32,775 bases of DNA. Origin: Pleurotus djamor. Lineage: Eukaryota; Basidiomycota; Agaricomycetes; Agaricales; Pleurotaceae. The notes under the pieces are model-generated. The model saw only the letters and a program-made list of their open reading frames with translations, was not told where the DNA came from and searched no databases. The position numbers and the translations under genes were made by a program. Location: contig JAPEVF010000507.1 of assembly GCA_029747585.1 (NCBI GenBank), forward strand, positions 1 through 32,775, written 5' to 3'. This document shows, in pieces, positions 1 to 8,495 of this stretch (position 1 is the first letter of the stretch; every line of letters starts with the position of its first letter).

Positions 1-238
1 CGCGGACGGGTAGGGACAGACACACCTGAAGCTTCAACCTTTCTTTCCTATCGCGTTCCTTGTCTTCTTGTGACTTCAATGCTATGATTTCCGCATTAGA
101 GTCTTGGGTGTCGATTTCCTGTCTCTTATGTTTGCGTGTCTTCCCTGCAGTGCTTTGGCGAGCCTTGGCATTGAATCTGGGACGAGTATGGCCCATTGGA
201 AAGAGCTCCTGAATTGAAGTCAAAACTTTTCGAAATGG

Positions 239-258
239 GCGCTTAGCGCTTAGCACCG
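239..258. repeat. TTAGCGC-type short repeat, copy 1
   Basis: The sequence reads GCGCTTAGCGCTTAGC followed by ACCGGA. A closely related run with the same GCTTAGCGCTTAGCG-like core is found at 13608-13640, just upstream of the NDUFAF6-like gene. No coding function is seen. It could be the end of a dispersed element or a short tandem repeat; two copies in one window are not enough to define a family. Confidence 0.5.
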
Positions 259-350
259 GATTTAACGGCACCGAATCTCCTCGCTGAACGCTCGTGGCCA
301 GCAGGGAGANGGACCCCGGATAATAGGTGTGGAACCCTGTCCTGGGGATA

Positions 351-490
351 GGACACCGGAAGCCCGCGACAGGCCGTTAGGCCTGTCGCAAAACGGACAT
401 CGGAAGCCAAAAATGGGCCAAAATGCCAGTCATTTTTAGTGGACATCCAAGCACCTTTGGCCAGCAGCCTCGCCCAAAATTCGGACATGG
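351..490. repeat. Degenerate ~40-bp repeat block, left
   Basis: The motif GGACA(T/C) followed by about CGGAAG starts at 351, 395, 441 and 483, spacing 42-46 bases. The same motif recurs in the right-hand block (1015-1180). A perfect hairpin (stem 366-375 with 380-389, loop GTTA) lies between the first two copies. The irregular spacing and divergence look like an old minisatellite, not a CRISPR array. Confidence 0.6.
366..389. repeat. Perfect 10-bp hairpin
   Basis: GCGACAGGCC at 366-375 pairs fully with GGCCTGTCGC at 380-389 across a four-base loop. A related but different hairpin (GGCAGGCC, loop GAA, GGCCTGCC at 1109-1127) lies at the equivalent place in the right-hand repeat block. The stems differ in sequence yet keep pairing, which is what a preserved fold would look like. 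With only two examples this could also be chance in a GC-rich repeat. Confidence 0.55.
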
Positions 491-690
491 GAACTTGGAT
501 GGGGGGCTAGGGTCGGGGAGAGGAACAACTCAGTACGTCATGACTGGCCGATTTCTGGTCTGATGGGTGGACGGAGTGTGGGACGGAGTGTCAAACGGCG
601 CTAGGTGTGATGGATCGGAGGGACTTGCTCAATTCGGCGGAGACACTCAGCTGTGGGTCTCAACTTATGTAGTGCACTGTGTCAATGTGG

Positions 691-815
691 CGGTTTGGCC
701 TAGTGGCTACATCGTCCGCGCTAAATTTTTGGCCTCCGCGTGAGACCGAGTTCGAACCCGACTCGACCACTTTTCATCATCGCTGTTCCAACCAGCAAAA
801 ACTGGTTGGAAATAA
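691..815 (+). repeat. tRNA-like / SINE-like segment with pol III A and B boxes
   Basis: TGGCCTAGTGG at 696-706 fits the A-box consensus and GAGTTCGAACC at 748-758 fits the B box, about 41 bases apart, a normal spacing for a tRNA-derived internal promoter. The segment does not fold into a regular tRNA: the five-base T stem next to TTCGAAC does not pair, and no clean acceptor stem is seen. About 28 bases downstream is a perfect 10-bp hairpin (786-795 with 802-811, loop CAAAAA). This fits a tRNA-derived SINE head or a decayed tRNA gene. Other copies in the genome would decide. Confidence 0.5.
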
Positions 816-1014
816 AGGTAATGAACATTATGTTTCTGCTAAAGGCTCTGAGAACAAAAATTGAGCAATATTTGATGACATTTCGCGATGTTAAACAATC
901 CTCTCTGGCATGAGCGCCAATTTATTGGTCTATTTCATTGTCTTAACCCTCTTGTGCTTCTATCTCTCCTGGGAGACGATTTTTCGCGGTTTTAGAACCC
1001 TGTCTAGCGATTTC

Positions 1015-1180
1015 GGACATTTGAGAGCGTTTTGTAACCCTGTCTAGCGATTGTGGACATCGGAAGGCGGTTTTGAACCCTGGTAACTTTGGTGGACACC
1101 GGAATGAAGGCAGGCCGAAGGCCTGCCCGAAAATGGACATGGGAGCGCCGCAGGCCCGAAAATTTGACAGGACATGGGAA
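1015..1180. repeat. Degenerate ~40-bp repeat block, right
   Basis: The motif GGACA(T/C) starts at 1015, 1055, 1094, 1135 and 1170, spacing 35-41 bases. Three inter-motif stretches also share AACCCTG. The block has the same orientation as the left-hand block, although the outer 24-bp repeats are inverted. A hairpin GGCAGGCC-GAA-GGCCTGCC sits at 1109-1127. No coding potential. Confidence 0.6.
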
Positions 1181-1222
1181 GGCTACCGCCAGACAGAGTT
1201 CCACGCCTATTATCCGGGGTCC

Positions 1223-1661
1223 TGCAGGGAGGGATTCGCAATTTGATGGCGGTGCTTCGCTTCCTGGTTCGTGTTTCGCGCAGGGGACACCCCGCAATCT
1301 GATGCACAAAAGCTCTGATGGCCATGAAAATCTCTATCGAGCTTGTCGGCATTGAAGTTTCACTCTTTCAGGTTGACTTTCTTGGTTTAAACCCACCGTG
1401 TAACCCGGCCGCAACCAATCAGTCCCAAATCGCCCGAGACATGTCGAGAGGGTCCAGCGCCTTCGACGAATCAAGGAAAGACTTAAGGAGATTCTCCCAT
1501 GATACAGACGACTCTCTCTCTTCCATCTCCTTCCCCCTGCTGCCGGCAGCCGCCCTTTCGTTATTTATCGTGTCGCCTACGCACGTTGGGCCACTTTATG
1601 ATAATCTGAGACTTGAGCGTTCTCAGCAAGATTAATTGTTGTATTTCAATCCAAGTTCTAT
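1223..1661. other. Gene-free stretch upstream of the 7TM gene
   Basis: No open frame here has family resemblance or convincing splice structure. The last few hundred bases presumably hold the promoter and 5' leader of the seven-transmembrane gene that starts at 1662. I see no confident TATA box. Confidence 0.5.
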
Positions 1662-3052
1662 ATGGCGTCTCAAAATGGTGCGTTGCTACGCTATCAGAAT
1701 ACCTACTTTTCACTGATATCAGTGTTCAGCATCATCAGCTGTCATCACCCCCGGGGATCCCATTGTCTCGACCGGATTTGCTGCCATGCAGCTAACCGGC
1801 TTCCTACTCATCGCCATAGTATTGGCGACGGCCTCGCTCACGAAAGACATCAAGCGTAGCTTTACTTGGATTAGTTTCCTCAGCGCCGGCATGCTTTGCT
1901 GTATTTGTTATCTATTACTATTTTTTGCCGGGCAGCAAACGGGACCTGCCCCCGATCACGGTCTGTGCGTTGCTCAGGCTGCACTCATCCACGCGACACC
2001 TGCATTGTGAGTGTTTCCCAAGAGTTAGATGTAGTCAATCGCTGAGTATGTAACTTGTAGACAGGCTGCTACCAACTTCGCCCTTATTCTTCAAGTAAGG
2101 ATTCTCCCAGCCATAAATCACTACGATTATTCAACCCTCTCCAAAACAGACTTGGACAGCCATCCGATTTGCCGTCTACCAGACGCGCATACTTTCACGA
2201 CCCATCTCATTGATTTTAGTGCGTCTCAGACAATGTTCATTAACGGTTGTTGACTCACAGACCCTGTACAGTTTATTATGTTTCCTTATGTTCTATTTAC
2301 TTCTTTGTTCCTTGGGTTTTTGATGGTGAGTTCAGTTGGATCTATCTCTCCAAGCACTTTTAAAGGCCGGCGCAGTTTGCTGTTCAAAACCCATCGACTA
2401 TCCTTCGCGACAACAACGGCGTGTATTGTAAAATTGTCTTCAACGGGATTCCTTCCAAGATTACTGCCGGTGTCGCTGCAGTCCTGATGTTGGCCTCACT
2501 TGTCCTCGAAGGTAGCGTTTCGGACGTGTACCGTACGAAGCATTCCTAATGGTGTCATATAGTGATATTGGGGCGGTTGCTAGTGAAAAACTGGACTTTG
2601 CTATGCAAAAATGGCGTTCCTCGTTCTCTAGTTATCCGAGTGATGATCTTCGGCGCCGCAGGCTTCGGAGTCTTGAGGTACGCTCGATCCTCAGGAATTT
2701 GCATGCTCAAACTAGTGAACATTACCCCCTCCAGTTTGACGCTAGTGTATGTCGTTTCAAATGGTGACGGGACTGGATCCGACTTCATAATGGCGTCGCG
2801 TGAGTGATTGTTCATCTCGCCTCGACTACAACGAGATGCTCATGATTGAGGCACCTTAGTACCAATACTCATGGCCCTAATATTTGGGACACAAGGAGTA
2901 AGTGGCTTTCGCTCCCGCAAATTATTTTTATAGACTCGGATTTCCCCTAGGATCTTGTCCGAGTATGGATGTTTTGGAGGCCTCGAAAAGTCGAGTTCGT
3001 GCAACCTGTGGTATACATGCACAAGAAAGGCAGCCAACTCTCACTAGCATGA
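1662..3052 (+). CDS. Seven-transmembrane protein, basidiomycete family of unknown function
   Basis: Ten exons: 1662-1677, 1739-2006, 2061-2094, 2150-2218, 2272-2325, 2376-2511, 2563-2677, 2735-2799, 2860-2897, 2951-3052. All phases fit and give 298 residues. The first exon is only 16 nt (ATG plus five codons). The protein has about seven hydrophobic helices, a short extracellular N-terminus (VITPGDPIVSTGF), an NPSTILRDNNG-type loop before helix 5, and a late FGTQGDLVRVWMFW segment at the start of a short basic tail. From memory, this layout matches a large, mostly uncharacterised Agaricomycete 7TM family that resembles GPCRs; I cannot confirm G-protein coupling. It is probably a plasma-membrane sensor or receptor-like protein. 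I see no STE3 pheromone-receptor hallmark. Start choice: no in-frame ATG precedes codon M at 1786 without splicing, and the 1678-1738 intron (GTGCGT donor) supplies one. Confidence 0.8.
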
Positions 3053-3233
3053 CCTGTACTACTCACCTTTCGGTTCCTACTGTTGTAAACGCGTACTTAC
3101 ATGTAACTTGTCTGAAGTCTGTTGACCCCTGTTACCTCCTGTGAGATAAGCACGTGCACCGTTCCACACGAGAACACGAGTCCGACCACCCTTTGAAGTT
3201 TCGACCGGTCCCGCCGCCGCCGTCGGTGCAGCG

Positions 3234-5851
3234 ATGGACACACCAACAACACACTCGGAGGCTTCCGCTACACCATCTGAGGAACCAGAATCGCAAACAA
3301 AATCCTTTTTCCCTCCTCCCTTTCGCCTCACCGATGGTCCTTCTCCCACCAAGCGTCCGAGGTTGGCCTCTCGGACCCCTTCACGACCTCCATCTCGGGG
3401 GCCGTCCATGGCTCCTTCAGATGTGAATCAGGCGCGTGAGGCATCTGCTCTTCGATTACTAGACGCGTGGGCCTCCATAGCGGAAAAATACACCCGCAAT
3501 CTCGAAGATGATGACGAAGTGGACTTGGAAACAGGCCGAGTGATAACGGACCGTGGCTTCCTTCGCAAGGCGCCGTACGTCGAGTTTGGGCACTTCATTG
3601 AGCCTGAAGAACCCGACAAGAGTGATAATGATGAAGAAGCAACAGAGGATGATGTTGACGAGCTTGATGCGTTCTCAGAGGTGCCTCAAGTAGCTGAATG
3701 GTCAGTGCCACCCGTGCGTGAAGTGGATCCGTTGGACGCAAAGGAGCTAGCCGAATTCCTTGCAATCGAAAAATCTCTGCAAACTGGCTACCAACAGGCT
3801 CCAAACGAAACCGATGAGATTGAAGACGAAGACGAAGCTGAAGGCCAATACACGGACGACCTCGACGATAGATTGGTCTCTGCAAATTCATCAAAATTCC
3901 CCGGCCGAAACGAACACTTAACGCGCAGCTCAGATAACACGGATTTAAGCTCTCGGACTCCCTCCCAAAATGTTAGCCTCAAACCTCGCCTCGAAAGCAC
4001 CTCGATCAACAACGCACCCGCAGTTTCACGGGCCACTTCATCAACTCTTTCACGCCAAACAGCATGCGCCTCTAGAGCTGCGACCGAGGCGGACAGCGAC
4101 GACGAATTCGGCGCGTGGGTGGATGACGATGCCAGCAGAGTCTACCGCATCCCCAAAGCAACGGACTCAAGCAACGACCACTCTTCTGATTATGAGCTCG
4201 ACGATCTTGAGTTTGCAGAGTCGCCCCCTCCATCATCATCCGTCCCTCCTTCACCTGTAAAAGAACATGTTGAGAGTGTTTCATTTATTGATTTGACTAT
4301 TGATGATGATGATGATGATGACGCTGAGGGTGACCCATATGAAGACTTGGACGAGCCCCCCTCTCTGGCCTCGGTCCCCCCAGAGAAGATCAGTGTAGAG
4401 ACCCCAGTGCAACTGGCTACACCCCCTCGTTCTTCCTCATTTGCCGAATCACCACCGATATTCACTGCTCCTCTGAAACCTGCTGCCACTCAAACAATCA
4501 GAAGAATGGCTTCTATTGGTACACCCAAGTCTACTCCCGAAAGTACGGTGCCCAATCCAAAATCAAAGTCCACAACACAAGCCTCGTCTTCTCGACTGCA
4601 ACCGGAAGTTGTGATCCCCCTTCCACGGTTCGCATCTTTGAATTCGTTCAAGGCTGGTCCTTCGCATTCAAGGCCTCCTCCAAATGCTGACAAAGTGAAC
4701 CAACCTCCGTTTGCTTTCGCTTCTACTTCCTCGTCCAAACCAAGTCTCCCAACACCCCCTCCATTTCCCGACATCAGACCACGGAAGCCTCCAGAGCGAC
4801 CTCCCCCTTCAAGGAAAGGGAAGGAAAGAGAGGTATCGCTTGACGATTTGCCTCCCCTTGGTTCTTCCACTCCTTCTCGGAAAGACCAACTGGTTGCATC
4901 ACTGGTATCTGTTTCAAAGGATGCGTCCCGTAAGACACCAAAGGGATTCACTTCCGAGAAGCCTCCAACTTCGCCCAAAACCCCCAGTAAGAAGCGACCC
5001 CGTTCACCTACCCTGTCTCCCAAGTCCCCCTCTCGACGACACTCAAAACCTGGTAAGTCTCCGCTTGTTTACCTTAACTTTCCATTGAATCGTCTGCAAT
5101 ACAAGATAATACCCCAAATCCCCCTTCGCGCCTCAGCTCTCGGTCTCGTTCACTACCCCGGCGTGGCCTTCCTCGCGTTCCCACATTTGATCCTTCCCAA
5201 ACACTACCAGCAGAACCCATGGGTCCTCCTTTCGTTCCTACGTATCCTCCCCCTCCATACGGAGTCCACAGTGATCCTCGTTTTCAATTTATCCTCAACC
5301 AAGCCTTCAATCAAATGGCGTCCATCTGGGCTACGGACTATCTCCCCCGCAACTATCCTCCCGATTCACACTACCGTGCACAATATCCGCCCAACACTCC
5401 TTCACTACTAAGTCACCACCCCGCCCCATACCCTTACTACCGTAATTCCCCTTCATCGTCCAGCACTTCTGTCCCTCTTTCTTCCGCAAGCCCAGAGAGT
5501 TCGTTGCCTTCATCTCCAACAAAGACCACACGCCCGGGGGCACTTGTTACCCGAAGTCGTTCTCGAGGGAGGCGCGTCTCCTTTCATGAGCCCAATCCCA
5601 AGTCTCCCTCCCCCGATGACAGCCCCAGCGCCAGCGAACCCAGAGACTCGCCAGACTCGCAATATGCAACCATCCATATGCGTAAGCTATCTTCAGCATT
5701 GCAACTTCCCTCACCCGAATCAGAGGATGCAGTACAGTCATTTCAACGTGGGCGGACGATGGAACGAGGTCAGACGCCTGCGCCCGTCCGCCTTGCTTCA
5801 CATCCTCGCCGTTCGGGGTCAAGGCCAGCAGCCAAAGGTGGACCTGGATGA
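3234..5851 (+). CDS. SCM3: Scm3/HJURP-like acidic, disordered nuclear protein with SUMO-interaction motif
   Basis: Two exons, 3234-5052 and 5106-5851 (53-nt intron), 854 residues. Residues 72-120 contain the pattern W-x2-I-x2-KY, then DDEVDLETGRVITDRGFLR. This resembles the conserved core of fungal Scm3 / animal HJURP, the chaperone that loads the centromeric histone CENP-A. The assignment rests on this motif alone. Most of the rest is low complexity, rich in S, P, D and E. At 351-363, FIDLTI followed by seven Asp is a textbook SUMO-interaction motif. A basic SP-rich stretch (about 580-606) precedes the intron. The C-terminal exon is Pro/Tyr/Ser-rich with RGRRVSFHEP. The intron end at 5105 (ACAAG) was chosen because a more obvious CAG at 5136 would put exon 2 in a nonsense-like frame. 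Expected location: nucleus, centromere. Alternative: another acidic histone chaperone. Confidence 0.65.
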
Positions 5852-6056
5852 CCTATTTAATCAGCCATCTACGACGAACCATCACTTGTATCCTTTAATA
5901 TTGCTTTCTCCTGCTATGTTGTATCACGATGACGTGGTTTTTACCAACTCCCATAATACCTGTCCTATTGATGACGTCCCCATACTGGATGTCGATGCTT
6001 TGCTTTCGCGTATTTATCTGCGCCCTGTGACGACACATAGCTCGAGCACCCCCGTC

Positions 6057-6548
6057 ATGCTGGTATCACTCTTCCCCATGTCACTGATCTGGTTCGCCCT
6101 GTTCTTCACATCTACTCTGCTCGTTCTCGGGGATGAACTTGAGGGTGGCAACGAGAAGGAGATATGGTGTCTTGGGAAGTGTACGGATGAGGTCGTCGCT
6201 GAGTCGATATCATGTCGGGTTCTGTGAGCATGAACACTGACGGGGTGTCTGATGTATCTTCATTGACAACGACGCTTTTTAGGACTCGACATCAGTCGCG
6301 AACGGATTGTTTTTGCAGGCGCGAGATCCACGACCACGCCCCGCGAATACTCGAGTGTATACGCAAAAGCTGCACACCAGAGGAATTGGACAAGTTGCGT
6401 GCGTATAAGCGTGATTTTTGCTGGGTGAGCGAGGCCAACGCAACACCTAATCCACAAGGCTCATTATGAGTTGTATTTGCAGGCTCGTTGGTTCAAGACT
6501 CCCTACCAATACGGATGCATATGTGAAATGAATCTAGACGCCACGTAG
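6057..6548 (+). CDS. Small secreted CFEM-domain protein
   Basis: Three exons: 6057-6223, 6283-6424, 6483-6548; 124 residues. The N-terminus (MLVSLFPMSLIWFALFFTST) is a clear signal peptide. The mature part has the eight-cysteine CFEM order: CLGKC, then ESISC, DCFC, ECIRKSC and RDFC, with the typical C-x3-C, C-x-C and C-x4-C spacings. CFEM proteins are fungal secreted or GPI-anchored proteins used in haem/iron capture, adhesion or host interaction. Here the tail is short with two extra cysteines (YGCICEMN) and no GPI-type hydrophobic end, so secretion is likely. The upstream open frame begins well before 6057, but the ATG there gives the signal peptide directly. Function beyond CFEM is not inferable. 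Confidence 0.8.
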
Positions 6549-6716
6549 CACAGAGTCATCATCACAGCGAATACCAGGCATACTCCTCAGAAGTGTGATG
6601 GCCTCAGACAATACTCCATTGGGATCGTCAGGCTGATACATGCGGAGTGGATGAAGGGGGGGCGGAATGAGAAGATCAAAAGGGTAGTTGGTCCTTGAAC
6701 GAAAAACGACGGTGCA

Positions 6717-7989
6717 TTAAAATATGGGTATGAAGTCCTGGATCCTATCCTTCGCATCTTGCGCAATACACTCAGCTATCCACGTCAGATTCCTGATTTC
6801 CTGCTCCTTCAACTTCATATAGCTGTAGAACACGCCGAACTGGAATTGTTGCAGGAAGGCTTGTTTGTTGAGATGGACTTCCATATTGAAAAAGCGGTCC
6901 TCGAGCTGCGAGATAGCTCCGGAACCTTCTCCATCAGTGCTTGTCGGTGCGCCATCGAAGAATGAGCGATATTCGGAGACGTTCTCGCATACCATTCGGA
7001 CTTGTTCAATATCGTCTGCTTTGGCGAGTTGGTTGTTCCCTTCGGGGAAAAGACGACCGATGGCAGGGAATAGTTTTGCTCGCTGTTCTTTGGAGAGTTC
7101 GGTACCGAATGAGTTGATGGTGATGTTCACGGTGCGACGATCGGCTTCAAACGAAAGCAGGCGGTGCATGACGTCCGATGTGGGGGACCCGAGGGACGAC
7201 GCGAATTTGTAGAAGTCTTCGAGGTAGGCCTTGTAGACGGCATTTCGGATGATCTCGATGTTGAGGTCGTCNAGGTCAGACGCAGACAAACAGTCTCGGA
7301 AATATGGTGCTGAGGAACGGGTCAAGGACNAGAAATCAAAGACAGGCGTGGTACACACCAAGTGGTGTCTCAACCAGCACACTCTGATACAACTCCTCTA
7401 CGTTCGTCGCCACNCAAAGTGCCGGCATCGTGTCAAAGATCCCNAGTGGGTGACACCGCTCCAATAGTTCATGGGTATCCCGTTCATGCAAAGTCCCCGT
7501 AATGAGCAAGACCACATTGTCAATCATATATCCATAGCTAATGATATTCAGTCAGCAACACTGTAANCCACAGTAACTAAGTCACTGACGTGATGTAGTC
7601 CAAAAACTTGCTGAGCGGTGCGACGGCATTGGTCCGAAGGTAGTTGAATTGATCCACGAGCACACCAGTCGCTCTGTCAGCTATGGTCGATGTGGAGATT
7701 GGCAATGGCTCGTTCGCAAGNAAGTTTCCNTAGTCCGTAGCCGAGAGCTGCGTCCGAAAGTCTGTTCCGAGAAGCTTGAGTACATTTCCATGNAANCAGT
7801 GTATTCGACTGACCTTCGAGCGTCTCGCATTGGGTCAAGTTTGTGTAGTGGCTTTGNGTGAGTATACCAGACTTGTAACCTCGCACGATAGCTTCCAAGT
7901 AGCCATTATCTGCCTAGTTGGCCAAAGTTCAGCGAGACGGAACGCGTCAAATTATCCACAACGCGCACATTGAAGAACAAGGCCTCCAT
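6717..7989 (-). CDS. VMA6: V-type ATPase V0 subunit d
   Basis: Five exons on the minus strand: 7969-7989, 7814-7913, 7762 boundary to 7590 (7590-7761), 7359-7537, 6717-7309; 354 residues, the usual length. It begins [20 protein letters not shown] and contains [51 protein letters not shown] and a C-terminus ending RIQDFIPIF, all typical of subunit d. This subunit caps the c-ring on the cytosolic face of the V-ATPase and couples the V1 motor to V0 proton transport in vacuole and endomembrane acidification. Several codons contain N bases (for example in exons 3 and 4), but no frame shift is needed. Introns are 49-55 nt. The first exon is only 21 nt. Confidence 0.95.
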
Positions 7990-8495
7990 TGTTGGGTTCA
8001 AAGATGACGTTNAAGGAATGTCAAGGNCGTCGAGACGTCGATTACTNGNTACCGTGGCGGCGGTGAGNTGACTTCCAGGTAACTTGNGTTCGAGCGACGA
8101 GCACACTGGTACGACGGCGCAGCCCACGTGGGATTTTATACAGGGGTTTGGCATTNAACTTCTACGNNGANNNTNGNANNANGCTGCGATGAAGCAGAAT
8201 TACAAAACGGATTCACTATTGACAGAAAGTACCAGCTGGACAACAGCGCCTTCTAAANGTGTACAGTTTGGTGAGTAGCAGTAAGTACCGGCACTAGATT
8301 AGAAGCAATTAGGGTAGGATGCAGTGGGGATGTGATGCTATGCATATGCGATGGTGATGGTAAGTTTGTTAGTCGATTCCAATTGTCCAAGGTTGACGAA
8401 AGTATTGAGTCCAGCCGGTGAGTCGTGANNAANGATTAGACGTAGCGTTGGTCGTAGCGGAAAAGAGNNTCAAGGAAAAAGAAAAGAAAATGCGG
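7990..8495. other. Intergenic stretch, N-rich
   Basis: This lies between the VMA6 start and the stop of the next minus-strand gene. No coding exon is supported. It contains the densest run of unresolved bases in the window (about 8166-8183), so a small feature could be hidden. It presumably holds the VMA6 promoter and the 3' end of the F-box-type gene. Confidence 0.5.

Larger units (their letters stand above)
311..1222. mobile_element. Candidate non-autonomous element bounded by a 24-bp inverted repeat
   Basis: The 24 bases at 311-334 (starting GGACCCCGGATAATAG) recur as the reverse complement at 1199-1222 with a single mismatch. Similarity continues weakly inward for about 12-15 bases. Inside lie two blocks of a ~40-bp degenerate repeat (351-490 and 1015-1180) and a tRNA-like promoter pair near 696-758. 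No transposase or long open frame is present, so if this is a transposon it would be a MITE-like or composite non-autonomous copy. I saw no target-site duplication outside the repeats. Alternative: unrelated repeats that happen to lie in opposite orientation. Confidence 0.45.

Noticed and set aside
691..770. Functional tRNA gene
   Set aside because: A and B boxes are present, but the T stem does not pair and no proper acceptor or anticodon stem is seen, so it is called SINE-like or decayed.
311..1222. CRISPR-like array
   Set aside because: Repeats are degenerate and unevenly spaced, with no conserved spacers, and the DNA is clearly eukaryotic.
4490..5023. 177-residue open frame on the minus strand
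   Set aside because: It lies fully antisense to the Ser/Pro-rich exon of the Scm3-like gene; compositional shadow with no motifs.
5137..5411. Scm3-like protein continuing in the first frame to 5411
   Set aside because: The residues there look random, while splicing at 5053-5105 gives a Pro/Ser/Arg-rich tail in keeping with the rest of the protein.
5544..6227. 227-residue plus-strand open frame as one protein
   Set aside because: Its first part overlaps the Scm3-like exon in another frame and its last part is exon 1 of the CFEM gene, starting at 6057.
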